NCBI GenBank assembly: GCA_963803155.1
Contig: CAWDMN010000040.1
Location: forward strand, 62,001-126,000
DNA from: CAWDMN01 sp963803155
Lineage (GTDB): Bacteria; Acidobacteriota; Terriglobia; Versatilivoradales; Versatilivoraceae
Reading direction: 5' to 3'
DNA: 64,000 bases
The first letter of the stretch is position 1. Each line of letters begins with the position of its first letter. Shown here in pieces: positions 8,011 to 17,232 of this stretch. A program made the position numbers and the translations under genes. Under the pieces are notes generated by a model. That model saw only the letters and a list, made by a program, of their open reading frames with translations, did not search any database and was not told where the DNA came from.

Positions 8011-10122
8011 ATGCCGCGAAAATTCTTCTTCAAATTATCTGGAGCTGCATTGCTGAGCTTGGCTTTGTTTGAGCCCTTGGCCCAACAGCAAGACAACGTC
8101 ATTCAGGAACAGGAAGGCAGTATTTATACTTTGCAGGTTTATGAAGATCTGGTTTTAGTGGATGTGGTTGTCACCGACAAAAAAGGGAATCCGATTCGGA
8201 ATCTCAAAAAAGAGGATTTTCAGTTATTTGAAGATAACAAGCCGCAGATGGTCTCGACCTTCGATTTCGAAGACTTGAATGCCATCAGTGAACCCGCCGC
8301 CGCGACGCCCGCGGAACCTCACAAAATCGATTTGGCTCAAAAGCCTGTCTCGGCGGAGGAGCGCAAGGAATTGCGCAACCACCGTTTTCTCATCCTATTT
8401 ATCGATCAGTCCTCCATGCCCGTGGAAGATTTGATCCAGGCACAAAAAACCGTGCGGGATTTTATTGAAAAACAGATTACGCCCGCCGATCTGGTGGCCG
8501 TGGTGTCGAATGGCACGACGCTGAAACTCCTTCAAAATTTCACCAATGACCGGGAAGCTTTAAAAAAAGCGGCATCGAGACTCTATGCCGGCGATTCCGC
8601 AAGTTTGGCCGATGCGGAAGTTGCGGCTACGAGCACGGATGATACATCCGCCTCAGACAGTTACACCCCCGATGATTCTCAATTCAACATTTTCAATACC
8701 GATCGGAAACTCTATGCAATCGAAGCGGTGGGCAAGATGTTTCGGGATATCCCCGGGAAAAAATTCCTGGTTCACTTTTCCAGCGGAATCACGACGACGG
8801 GGACGGAGAACCAATCCCAACTGCATGCTACAGTCGATCGCTTGAATCAGAACAATACCTCTCTTTATGCGGTGGATGTCAGAGGCTTGACTGCCCTTCC
8901 CCCGGGGGGAGGAGCGAATCAGGCCGGAGCTGGAGGTACCGCCAACTTTTCCGGCCAGGCGGTTCGCAGCCAAACGGACTCTCTCTACAGTTCCCAGGAA
9001 ACATTGGCCACTCTATCTCTCGACACGGGTGGAAAACCGCTCTTCGATAGCAATAATCTTGGCAAGGTCTTTGAAACCGTGCGGCAAGATTCCTCCAGCT
9101 ATTATCTTTTGGGGTATTACTCTACGGACTCCAAGCGGGACGGCAAGTATCGCCGGATTAAGCTGCAGGTGAACATTCCCGAGGCCCGTTTGAAATTCCG
9201 GGAGGGATATTTCGCCCCCAAGTCTTTTGGCCAATACTCCAGTTCGGATAAGGAAAGACAATTGGAGGAGGCAATCAATTCGGAACGCCCGTTCTCGGAA
9301 ATTCCCTTTCTGATCTCGGCCAATTTCATTCGAGCTTCTCAAACGGAAGTATTCGTGCCGGTTTCGCTCAAGTTTCCGGCTTCCGCCATTCCTTTCGATC
9401 AAAAGGGAGAGAAGGCGCGGGGAGCCTTTGACTTCATCGGACAGGCCCGCGGCGCCAAGGGAAAAGTGGAGAGCGTGGTGCGCGATTCCATCCAGCTCAA
9501 GTTGGATCAGGAAACCACGCGCAAAACGCTGGCTGGCGATATCCAATATAACACGGCCTTCTTCCTCAAGCCGGGGGATTATACGCTCAAGTTCCTGGTG
9601 CGCGAAAACCAGAGCGGAAAGCTCGGCACCTTCGAGCAGCCGCTCTCCGTGCCGGATTACAGCCGAGAACCCCTTTCCCTTTCTTCTTTGATTCTCAGCA
9701 ATCGTTTGTTGCCGGTGAGCTCCGACAAGAGCGTGCAGCGCCGATCCTTTTGGAATCTGCCTCCCTTCATGAACGATGTGGATCCGTTGGTGATCGGGCA
9801 GAACCGCATCATTCCCAATGCCACCAGGGTTTTTTCCAGCCAGGACACACTATATATCTTCTTTCAAATTTATCTGAAACCGGTGAACAAAAACCCGGAT
9901 CTGCAGGCCAGCCTCTCTTTCCAGCGGGATGGAAAGCTCTTTCGCAATGCGGGAAGCATGAGTCTAAACTCTTTTGATGACAGGTCAAAGGATACCATCA
10001 CCAGCTATTTCCAAATTCCTCTCGCGGGATTTCCCCCTGGCGAACAGGTGCTGCAGGTTGCCATTGATGACAACCAAGCTGCCAAAGCCTATAAATATTC
10101 CATCAATTTTGTGGTGCATTAG
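8011..10122 (+). CDS. Exported VWFA-related domain protein (acidobacterial type)
   Basis: This 703-residue protein has a signal peptide (about 1-25). A segment beginning YEDLVLVDVVVTDKKGNPI and FQLFEDNKPQ is the typical N-terminal module of acidobacterial VWFA-related proteins. A von Willebrand A-like domain (about 125-365) follows, with the metal-site region LFIDQSSM near residue 130, GKKFLVHFSSG, and YYLLGYYS at its end. The C-terminal half is beta-rich and not recognised. MIDAS residues are only partly conventional (Asp-x-Ser-Ser). Such proteins are thought to mediate protein-protein or metal-dependent adhesion in the periplasm or at the surface. The codirectional receptor gene upstream suggests joint function, but the heptamer arrays lie between them. 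Confidence 0.85.
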   Translation: MPRKFFFKLSGAALLSLALFEPLAQQQDNVIQEQEGSIYTLQVYEDLVLVDVVVTDKKGNPIRNLKKEDFQLFEDNKPQMVSTFDFEDLNAISEPAAATPAEPHKIDLAQKPVSAEERKELRNHRFLILFIDQSSMPVEDLIQAQKTVRDFIEKQITPADLVAVVSNGTTLKLLQNFTNDREALKKAASRLYAGDSASLADAEVAATSTDDTSASDSYTPDDSQFNIFNTDRKLYAIEAVGKMFRDIPGKKFLVHFSSGITTTGTENQSQLHATVDRLNQNNTSLYAVDVRGLTALPPGGGANQAGAGGTANFSGQAVRSQTDSLYSSQETLATLSLDTGGKPLFDSNNLGKVFETVRQDSSSYYLLGYYSTDSKRDGKYRRIKLQVNIPEARLKFREGYFAPKSFGQYSSSDKERQLEEAINSERPFSEIPFLISANFIRASQTEVFVPVSLKFPASAIPFDQKGEKARGAFDFIGQARGAKGKVESVVRDSIQLKLDQETTRKTLAGDIQYNTAFFLKPGDYTLKFLVRENQSGKLGTFEQPLSVPDYSREPLSLSSLILSNRLLPVSSDKSVQRRSFWNLPPFMNDVDPLVIGQNRIIPNATRVFSSQDTLYIFFQIYLKPVNKNPDLQASLSFQRDGKLFRNAGSMSLNSFDDRSKDTITSYFQIPLAGFPPGEQVLQVAIDDNQAAKAYKYSINFVVH

Positions 10123-10210
10123 CCAGTGCGAGACTAACAATTGGGCTCACCGATGGCCGGGCTTTTTGCGGTCTTCCGATGAAGCCCATAAAAAACGTTT
10201 GGTTATATTT

Positions 10211-10423
10211 TCGCGCAGAGACGCTGAGGTGCGGAGAGCTATTCTTCAAGCCGATTGATGGCGAGTGTAATGCCGTCTTTCATTGTGTGAATTAATATAT
10301 TCTCATAAACGGATTTCAATAGCCCTGGTCCCAGTTCGAGGCGCAAACCAATAGAGACGCCAATGATGACGGTTCTCCTATTTCATTTTCGCTCATTCAC
10401 CGCGCCTCTGCGTCTCTGCGCGA
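10211..10423. repeat. Inverted pair of CGCGCAGAGACGC repeats between convergent genes
   Basis: TCGCGCAGAGACGC followed by WGAGGYGCGG occurs at 10211-10234 and, inverted, at 10400-10423, about 165 bases apart. It occupies the space between the convergent VWFA-related and GH3 genes. No other gene is seen between 10123 and 10509. Similar inverted pairs occur at 17233-17314, 34023-34230 and 37463-37540. Confidence 0.7.
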
Positions 10424-10509
10424 GGTTTTATCTTCTAACTCCGGATGGGCGGTCGAGGCAGAGAACCGGAGATGGCGCCTATATTGGGGGATTCCAGTAA
10501 TCGGTTCGA

Positions 10510-12645
10510 CTAGCGTTTCCGAGGTTCGATGTGGTTTCTTAAAAACGCACTGCGCGGGGAACTGATGAGGAAGTTTTGAGAAAGCGGCAATGAATCTGAA
10601 GAGCTGCCCACCCGGGCAATCCAATTCCCATGCGCAACGACGAATTGTTTTCGGCTGGATTCATAATAAGACAATTCATCGGCGGTGAGTTGAAAGGTGA
10701 CGGTTTTTGTTTCTCCGGGATCCAATGGAATCCGCTGGAATCCCTTGAGCTGTTTGGGAGGGAAGGGAACAGGACTTTCCTCAGGATGGCTGAGATAGAG
10801 TTGAACGATTTCTGTTCCAGCCTGAAGTCCGCTATTGGTCACATTCGCCGTGATTGAGGCGGATTCCTCCGATGTGGCTATTTTCAGATTGCGAATATCA
10901 AATGTGGTATAGCTGAGTCCAAATCCGAAAGGAAATTCCGGAGTGATCCCTTGGGTATCAAACCAGCGATAACCCCGGCCATCGACGAGGTCGCGAGTAT
11001 AATCATCATTCCAAGGCGGCAGTTGCGAGTCATTTTTCGCGAAGGTGCTGGCCAGCTTGCCGCTGGGATTGGCTTCTCCGAACATGAGCCGGGCAATACC
11101 CCGTCCCCCCTCCTGGCCTGGGTAGTAAGACAAAAAGAGACCCTTGATATCGCTGAGGCAATTCTCGATGCCCATGGCTCCGGAGCCGATGAGCACCACA
11201 ATGAGATTCGGATTCACGGTGCTGAGTTGATGTATCAAATCCCGCTGGACGCCAGGCAGGTCGATGGTTTCACGGTCACCGGCCGGCAAGTAGCCCTCAC
11301 TTTCGATGTCTTGATTACAGCCTCCCACAAAGACCGCCACGTCACTGGATGCCGCCAGGTTCCTGGCATTTTCAAAATCGCTGGTGGTGGAAGTATTAAT
11401 CGTGCAGCCTTGCGCATAACGGATTTTAGCGGCCCCCAAGATTTCTTCCATCCCCCGGCGGACCGTTATGGTATAAAACGGATCTACCCAGGCACTGCCG
11501 CCGTCCCCTAAGAGATTGGCGCCGTTATCGGCGCTTGGCCCAATCAGAGCAATGGACCGAATGGCATTTTTATCGAGGGGAAGGATTCCTCCCTGGTTCT
11601 TTAAGAGAACCGTGCATTTTTCGGCAGCTTCTTTGCAGAGCTGCTGATGTTCCAGACTGTTCAATGCCGAGGCATCGACTGGCTTGGGGACGGCAGAGAT
11701 CCAGTGTGCAGCTTTCAGAGCCCGCAAGACGCGCCGGACCGCATCGTTCAGCCGCTCTTCTGAAATCAAGCCGCTTGAGATCCACCCGGGAATGCCCCAG
11801 AAAGGGCTGCCCTCTTTCCAGCGTTTGTCATCCCACTCGGCAGCCACGTCACAGCCGGCAGCGAAGGCTAGTTGGCCGGGGCCATAGATGGCGCCCCAGT
11901 CCGAAATGACAAAATAGGGGAACCCCCACTCCCTCTTGAGGACGTCGGTCAGCAGGGTAAAATTCTCGCAACTGTAATTGGAGGCTTCATCATCAATCCG
12001 CATCCCCGTGTAGGCGCCCATCACGCCGCGGGCTTCCCCCTCCTGAACCGCCTTGCGGAATGGAAGACCGTAATACTCAACCAACGTACGGCGGTCAATG
12101 ACATCGTTGTTCGAATTCCGATCGCTCTCCTTGTTATTCAGATTGTAATGTTTCAGCACGGCAATCACATCCTGGCTTTGGATGCCCAGTACCTGGGCAA
12201 CCGCCACGCGGGAAGCCAGGTAGGGGTCCTCTCCCAGGCCCTCCGCGGCTCGTCCAGCGCGGGGATCGCGGGCCAAATCCAGGCAGGGGCCCAAAGCGGA
12301 GGTTGCCCCTTTCACGCGGAATTCTTTTCCCATGGCCATGCCAATCCGGTAAACCAGATCCATGTCCCAGGTGGCGGCCAGCGCTGGTCCTGAAGGGAAA
12401 CAGGTGGCATTCCCCGCACGGACTCCCCGCGGGCCGTCCAGATGATGAAAGGGGGGAATGCCGAGGCGCGGACAACCATAGGTCGAACCAAAGTCGGTGG
12501 GAATCAGCAGTTGCGCTTTTTCTTGGGTGGTCATCTGGCTGATGAGGTTTTCAATCTCAAGGTCCACTGTCTGAGCAGATGCGGGGAGAATGGAGAATCC
12601 GAAAACAATCCATCCGAGAAATGGGACTATTGACATTTTCCACAT
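10510..12645 (-). CDS. Exported glycoside hydrolase family 3 (beta-glucosidase/xylosidase type)
   Basis: I start at the ATG encoding MWKMSIVPFL (12645) because it gives a clean signal peptide ending near PASAQ; longer starts put charged residues in front. The 711-residue enzyme has the GH3 N-terminal barrel, with HHLDGPRGVR and KHYNLNN. The nucleophile Asp is in VISDWGA (Asp249 from this start), the C-terminal sandwich follows, and a fibronectin-III-like domain (GTEIVQLYLSHPEESPVPFP...KGFQRI) closes the protein. GH3 enzymes remove terminal beta-linked sugars; the exact sugar cannot be told. It is secreted to the periplasm or beyond and monocistronic, convergent with the VWFA-related gene. Confidence 0.92.
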   Translation of the reverse strand: MWKMSIVPFLGWIVFGFSILPASAQTVDLEIENLISQMTTQEKAQLLIPTDFGSTYGCPRLGIPPFHHLDGPRGVRAGNATCFPSGPALAATWDMDLVYRIGMAMGKEFRVKGATSALGPCLDLARDPRAGRAAEGLGEDPYLASRVAVAQVLGIQSQDVIAVLKHYNLNNKESDRNSNNDVIDRRTLVEYYGLPFRKAVQEGEARGVMGAYTGMRIDDEASNYSCENFTLLTDVLKREWGFPYFVISDWGAIYGPGQLAFAAGCDVAAEWDDKRWKEGSPFWGIPGWISSGLISEERLNDAVRRVLRALKAAHWISAVPKPVDASALNSLEHQQLCKEAAEKCTVLLKNQGGILPLDKNAIRSIALIGPSADNGANLLGDGGSAWVDPFYTITVRRGMEEILGAAKIRYAQGCTINTSTTSDFENARNLAASSDVAVFVGGCNQDIESEGYLPAGDRETIDLPGVQRDLIHQLSTVNPNLIVVLIGSGAMGIENCLSDIKGLFLSYYPGQEGGRGIARLMFGEANPSGKLASTFAKNDSQLPPWNDDYTRDLVDGRGYRWFDTQGITPEFPFGFGLSYTTFDIRNLKIATSEESASITANVTNSGLQAGTEIVQLYLSHPEESPVPFPPKQLKGFQRIPLDPGETKTVTFQLTADELSYYESSRKQFVVAHGNWIARVGSSSDSLPLSQNFLISSPRSAFLRNHIEPRKR

Positions 12646-12911
12646 CACGATTTTCGTTGACTGATTTCTCTTCGGACTTTGAGAAAAGACAGAAGAAGTG
12701 CGAAGAATAAGGTTGCGCTTCTGCAAGTTTTAAATTTTCTTCCGTCGATTGCAATGGGTCTTCTTTCCATCCCGATCACGCCTGAAGTTTTGCGGAAAAA
12801 AGACGGCATAATTACATGGTCCCCCAAACCGGATCACGCGGGTATAGCCCGATTTTCGATTCCTGAAGAATCGTCTTGTTCAGCCAGTTGCTGGAAGAGA
12901 TCAGCAAGCCG

Positions 12912-12976
12912 TTAAAGGCCTATTCGCTGGCCATTCTGGATTCTGAATCCGAAATCCTATCTGCCTGAGTAGTGAC
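12912..12976. mobile_element. MITE-like element family 4, partial copy (right end only)
   Basis: These 65 bases match the right end of the element at 39369-39540: GGCCATTCTGGATTCT, then GCCTGAGTAGTGAC. No left end was found, so it is a remnant. It lies just downstream of wrbA, as the other copy lies downstream of pspA. The rest of 12646-13038 shows nothing else. Confidence 0.6.
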
Positions 12977-13038
12977 AGAATTTTAAATAAGCACCCTTTA
13001 GTGTAGGCCCCCTTTTGGCCCCTCTTTGGAAACAGACG

Positions 13039-13641
13039 TCAGGCTGATAGTTTCTTGGCCACTTGGGCCACGTGGGTTCCCTGAAAACGAGCGATCTTGA
13101 TTTCGTTTTGCGACGGCTGACGACCGCCATCGCCGCCGGCCAGAGTGCTCGCTCCATAAGGTGTTCCGCCAGTGATTTCGCCCATGTTCATGATTTCCTG
13201 ACATGAGTAAGGAACTCCAACAATGATCATGCCATGATGCAAGAGGGTGGAGTGAAACGATGTGATGGTGGTTTCCTGTCCGCCGTGTTGAGTGGCCGTA
13301 GATGTGAACACACTAGCCACCTTGCCGATCAATTTTCCGTTCAGCCACAACCGGCCGGTCTGGTCAAGAAAGTTGCGCATCTGCGCGCACATGTTGCCGA
13401 AACGGGTTGGCGTGCCGAAGATAATGGCATCATAGTTCGGCAATTCATCCACCGTGGCAATCGGCGCTGCTTGGTCCAACTTGGCGCCAGCCTTGCGCGC
13501 CACCTCTTCCGACATCAGTTCGGGCACGCGCTTGATCGTGACTTCGACACCTTCGACACTTGCCGCGCCTTCCGCCACCGCTTTCGCCATGGTTTCAATG
13601 TGGCCATACATGCTGTAATAAAGGACTAGAATTTTTGCCAT
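13039..13641 (-). CDS. wrbA: NAD(P)H:quinone oxidoreductase, WrbA family flavoprotein
   Basis: This 200-residue flavodoxin-like enzyme has the usual WrbA length. The N-terminal FMN phosphate loop is YYSMYGHIETMA, the central GTPTRFGNMCAQM segment is present, and GGTPYGASTLAGGDG near the C-terminus is diagnostic. WrbA reduces quinones with two electrons and protects against redox cycling in the cytoplasm. The ATG follows a GAGGAGAT box. No partner gene is adjacent; the 1.4 kb upstream is repeat-rich. Confidence 0.95.
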   Translation of the reverse strand: MAKILVLYYSMYGHIETMAKAVAEGAASVEGVEVTIKRVPELMSEEVARKAGAKLDQAAPIATVDELPNYDAIIFGTPTRFGNMCAQMRNFLDQTGRLWLNGKLIGKVASVFTSTATQHGGQETTITSFHSTLLHHGMIIVGVPYSCQEIMNMGEITGGTPYGASTLAGGDGGRQPSQNEIKIARFQGTHVAQVAKKLSA

Positions 13642-13923
13642 GTTGTATCTCCTCTCTGTGTGTGGTTAAGCCGTGAACCAAGTGCTTAAGCTGAGGTCTT
13701 GGTTTGCTTTTCCGCGTCAATCCCTTTAGATATCTTTGAAAAAATGCAAAAATTGAGCCAACAAATTGGGCTGCTCTACAGGCCTTGACTTCTTGATTTT
13801 TCTCATTTTTGCCCTTTTTTTGTGACTATTCAGGACCCCATTGGTGTGAGGGGTGGAAGGTGATCTTTCTCCGTATCAAAAATAATTGGCATCTCCGCCA
13901 TGCAGGCGTCCTGCTCGAAGTTT

Positions 13924-13982
13924 AGCAGTCTTACGGAAATCCGCCGTTCCGTCAGCTGACGGACGGATTTCCGTAAGACTGC
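13924..13982. repeat. Perfect 20-bp hairpin
   Basis: AGCAGTCTTACGGAAATCCG (13924-13943) is exactly complementary to 13963-13982, with a 19-base loop that itself contains TCAGCTGA. It lies inside the family 4 element. Confidence 0.85.
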
Positions 13983-14002
13983 TTTACGTTTTGACTTGTT
14001 TA

Positions 14003-14047
14003 CCCAGGGTCAGGAAAGTGGCCTCGTGCCACTTTCCTGACCCTGGG
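14003..14047. repeat. Perfect 20-bp hairpin with 5-base loop
   Basis: CCCAGGGTCAGGAAAGTGGC (14003-14022), CTCGT, then its exact complement (14028-14047). It would fold very stably in RNA or single-stranded DNA. No T-run follows directly, so it is not a normal terminator by itself. Confidence 0.9.
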
Positions 14048-14059
14048 CTATTATCAATA

Positions 14060-14077
14060 ACCCCTTCGGGGTATTTT
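14060..14077. terminator. Small terminator-like stem
   Basis: ACCCC, TTC, GGGGT followed by ATTTT, 12 bases after the large hairpin. The stem is short (5 bp). No gene reads towards it on the plus strand, so a terminator role is doubtful. Confidence 0.3.
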
Positions 14078-14338
14078 AATTGAAGCGCGCACCTCGTGTG
14101 CACGCCCCGTTTTTCTGCCAGCTAGGGTGCTGAGTAGTTACCTTTTTTTTATCCTGACATTGATTAAAGGAGCTTTATATCCGACGTGAGCACCTTGCCC
14201 TACTCGCTGCAAAAACGCAAGAGCATGGGCCGAAGATTTCCATCCCAATTTGCTGCTCTCACTTTAAGATTGAGCTTTATCCTCTCAGATCAACTTATAT
14301 TGGTTCTTTGAAAAAGTCAAAAAGTCGAGTGCATCCGG

Positions 14339-14474
14339 GGGTGTAATTCAAAGTGCGACAAGGTGAACCAAGTCGCGTTGATCGGCTGAGCTGAGCAATA
14401 GCCGGGAGGCTCGCCCTCCCGTGCATCCCATCCCTTGGTAGACGCTCTATCCTATCGCACTTTGAATTACACCC
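14339..14474. mobile_element. MITE family 1, copy a (136 bp, perfect 20-bp terminal inverted repeats)
   Basis: GGGTGTAATTCAAAGTGCGA at the left end is exactly complementary to the right end (14455-14474). The flanks carry GCATCCG (14331-14337) and GCAACCG (14476-14482), a possible 7-base target duplication with one mismatch. A second, inverted copy lies at 35335-35548 and a half copy at 22337-22380. Confidence 0.85.
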
Positions 14475-14692
14475 TGCAACCGTGCGCTCTTTTCTGTGGC
14501 GATGCAAAGAAGAGAGGACATCCAACCCAACCAAGGAAGAATATATTTTCGCGGAAGGAACAAGTGGAAAATGGAGTCTGAATTTGAGAAAGCGCCATCC
14601 GCTTGTCATTCGGATCAGTGTTTGATTTTTTCAGCAGCGAATGACTGGGCCTATGCTCCCCCGGCCAAGCACGGTCTCATGAGTGACAACGG

Positions 14693-14902
14693 CAAGATAG
14701 AGTCCATTTATTAAGTCCGCTTTCGACAAATAATGAGAAGGCCGGAAAAAGCGGCACATCCTGTAGGGCGGTCCGCCAGGGGGCGGATCTTCGATTCTGT
14801 CAACCGCCGGGGCTGCTTCCCCGGCGGTTTATAAAAACGCCCTACAAGAAAAGTCATTCCTCGCAGCTCGAAATTATGCCTTTATAAAAGGACTCAAGAT
14901 AG
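14693..14902. mobile_element. MITE family 2, copy a, with perfect 8-bp target-site duplication
   Basis: The element runs from AGTCCATTTATTAAG (14701) to its near-complement ending AAAAGGACT (14894), 194 bases. CAAGATAG occurs directly outside both ends (14693-14700 and 14895-14902). The interior has paired TGTAGGGCG/CGCCCTACA and CCGCCGGGG/CCCCGGCGG arms and no coding frame. An inverted second copy lies at 59552-59736. Confidence 0.88.
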
Positions 14903-15011
14903 GGTAGCCCGCAATGGCGTAATCCATCAACTTTGCTGAAGGGTTGAGTTCTTCATGTGTTGCGCGCCTTGCGTTTACGCATCCTACGACCCATGATCCA
15001 TAATCCAAAGT

Positions 15012-16943
15012 CTATTCCATCTCCTCTCTTAAGACCAATGGGCGTGTTTCATTTTGGGGAAGCCGGATCAGCCAGGAAGGCTTGCCGCACTTGTCTGGCT
15101 TTGACTCTGGCAGGCGGAGAACCAGCTTGCCCGAAGAGGCCTCCACTTGAGGCGCGACGCAGCAAACTGGCGCCGATTTGCAGGTCCCTGGCAGGAGCAG
15201 CAGCTTTTCGGTCGAGAAGGGAAAATCGGCGGGGACTTTCTCTCCGAATTCGCCCATTTCTTCGCGGGAATGGAAGTAGCCATTCACGGTGATGGGAATA
15301 TCCGTGGTGGGTTGGTTTTTCAGTTTCCGAACGCGCAGCCGGCCATCATCGGCCTTGGCAATGGCGCGGTACCATTCCTCGGGAGAGGCCGGATGCGTCA
15401 CGTTTCCCAATTCATCCTTCACATTCCCATCCATGTATTTGACGAACAGCTCCTCCAGCAACACTCGCCAGCGGGCTACAACTCGTGCGGCCTGCGTAGT
15501 GGAGTACTCGGTCAGGAATTGGCGGGCCATCTCGGGGGAGTCCTGATACTTCTTCAGGGCCGCGGCGTCAATCTCCGGTTGTCTGGCCAGGAATTCGCTC
15601 TCGAAGCCCTGCTGCACTTTGTGGACATCTTGAATCATATCGCTGTAGCGGGAATAGGCGTAGTTGGCCAGAGCATTAAAAACCCAAAAGGCGGAGTCCC
15701 AACTGAATCGTTGCAGCGTGGCGACTCCATCGGCAAAGGCGGCGGGCACCTGGCGAATTCCACAGTACATCGGAATGTAGACGGTGCTCCCGGCATCGTC
15801 TACGCCAAACCAGGAGATGCCCCCAATGGGGTCGGGCAGATTGGATCTGGATTGAGCCACAAAGGAATAGCCAGTCTGTTGGGTGGCGGTGGAGCGCTCG
15901 TTCAAGTATTGGACGCCATCCACCTCCCACGTAAGAGGACGCCAACGATAGGGAAGAGCGAATGGCCCAGCGCCGATTCCCTGGGAAAGATCAAATTCGG
16001 TCCCTTCAAAATGGTCACGCATTAATTGCATCAGATCGGCCACGCTGAGCTTCTTGTCTGGCTTGATCCAGAGCGGCAGTGGTTCGGCGGTGTCGTCTCC
16101 CTTCACCCACGCGCTGGAAAGATTGAGCGAAGGGGCTATCCTCCGGAACATGCTCCAAACGCGGGCTTCACAAAACCGCAGACCTCCAAACGTCAGAGGG
16201 TGATAAGCATCGGCATAACTAAAATCCTCGTCTTTGCCTTTGAAATAACCCTTGTTACGCGCGAAAGAAATCACGTCCGGGGCATAGAGACAATTGGCCG
16301 GATCATTCAGAGGAAAACGGCGAATGCGGGATTGATTGGCGTGGCCCGAGACATATCCGTCCGGGATTCTTCGGGCAGCCCAGACGGCGCCTTTGTTCCC
16401 CTTGCCCTTTCCGATGATTTCGAAAATCCACGCCTCCTTGGGATCGGACACGGACATGGACTCGCCGGTGCTGGCATATCCGTACTCTGCCACCAGCGAC
16501 CCCATGACCTGGATGGCTTCTCGCGCGCTCCTGGCCCGTTGCAGCGCAAACACCATCAGGGCTTCATAATCGACGATTCCTTCCGGGTCCTGCAATTCGG
16601 GGCGGCCCGTGAAGGTGGTTTCACCCAGGGCAACCTGATGTTCGTTCATCAACCCCACCACCGAATAGGTGTGTGGGGCCTGACGGATCTTGCCCAAAAA
16701 TTTCCCGCTCTCGGAATCGTATACATCCACCAAGGCCCCTGGCAAATGATCCCCAGCGGGCACATAATTGAGATATCCATATAGAGTATGGGAATCGGCG
16801 GAATATGAGATAAACGTCGAGCCATCGACCGAGGCGGCGGGAGTAATAATGAAATTTGTGCAAGCTTGAACTGGCTTAGAACTCCAGAAAATAATCAAGC
16901 TTAAAAGCAAACCGGAAAAAAGGATGAGAGAAATCCTTCGCAT
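15012..16943 (-). CDS. Exported C69-type dipeptidase / Ntn hydrolase
   Basis: The start follows AAAGGGAATAAC. A signal peptide (about 1-27) ends so that Cys28 of the ACTNFIITPAASVDGST segment becomes the N-terminal residue. In peptidase family C69 (PepD-like dipeptidases) and other Ntn hydrolases, this N-terminal Cys is the catalytic nucleophile. Further family marks are TFISYSADSH, GLMNEHQVALGETTF, the TGESMSVSDPKEAWIFEI segment, and ISWFGVDDAGSTVYIPMYCG in the second half. At 643 residues it is longer than the lactobacillal dipeptidases (about 470) but fits the Gram-negative exported form. It probably cleaves dipeptides or short peptides in the periplasm. The M20 peptidase gene follows on the same strand beyond a 460-base gap. 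Confidence 0.88.
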   Translation of the reverse strand: MRRISLILFSGLLLSLIIFWSSKPVQACTNFIITPAASVDGSTFISYSADSHTLYGYLNYVPAGDHLPGALVDVYDSESGKFLGKIRQAPHTYSVVGLMNEHQVALGETTFTGRPELQDPEGIVDYEALMVFALQRARSAREAIQVMGSLVAEYGYASTGESMSVSDPKEAWIFEIIGKGKGNKGAVWAARRIPDGYVSGHANQSRIRRFPLNDPANCLYAPDVISFARNKGYFKGKDEDFSYADAYHPLTFGGLRFCEARVWSMFRRIAPSLNLSSAWVKGDDTAEPLPLWIKPDKKLSVADLMQLMRDHFEGTEFDLSQGIGAGPFALPYRWRPLTWEVDGVQYLNERSTATQQTGYSFVAQSRSNLPDPIGGISWFGVDDAGSTVYIPMYCGIRQVPAAFADGVATLQRFSWDSAFWVFNALANYAYSRYSDMIQDVHKVQQGFESEFLARQPEIDAAALKKYQDSPEMARQFLTEYSTTQAARVVARWRVLLEELFVKYMDGNVKDELGNVTHPASPEEWYRAIAKADDGRLRVRKLKNQPTTDIPITVNGYFHSREEMGEFGEKVPADFPFSTEKLLLLPGTCKSAPVCCVAPQVEASSGKLVLRLPESKPDKCGKPSWLIRLPQNETRPLVLREEME

Positions 16944-17232
16944 GTTATTCCCTTTCTATGTTGCTAATTGCAGAATTGCCGAAGGGTACGATCGCCAAGC
17001 TTGCCGTCCCTGGGATCCACATCTCCGAGACGAGCGATTCGTCAATAGATTCCTGCCCCAAGCGCTGCAACTAACTCTGGATAAAATTCCGTGGAATTAG
17101 ATTTGCCGGTTCCACGGTTCACCATCTCAAACAACTCGATCCCCATCTTAACATCACCACTGGGTTTTTATGATGACAATGCTAAAGCTGCTTCAGCAAC
17201 GGCCTCGGCGATTGTCGTTCCCAGCTTTTTTT

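Larger units (their letters stand above)
13822..14141. mobile_element. MITE-like element family 4, full copy a, containing hairpins
   Basis: The left end GTGACTATTCAGGACCC (13822-13838) is inversely repeated as GGGTGCTGAGTAGTTAC (14125-14141), matching at 14 of 17 positions. CTTTTTTT lies directly outside both ends (13814-13821 and 14142-14149), a possible 8-base target duplication, though low in complexity. Inside are two strong hairpins and a small terminator-like stem. There is no coding frame of note. Confidence 0.6.
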
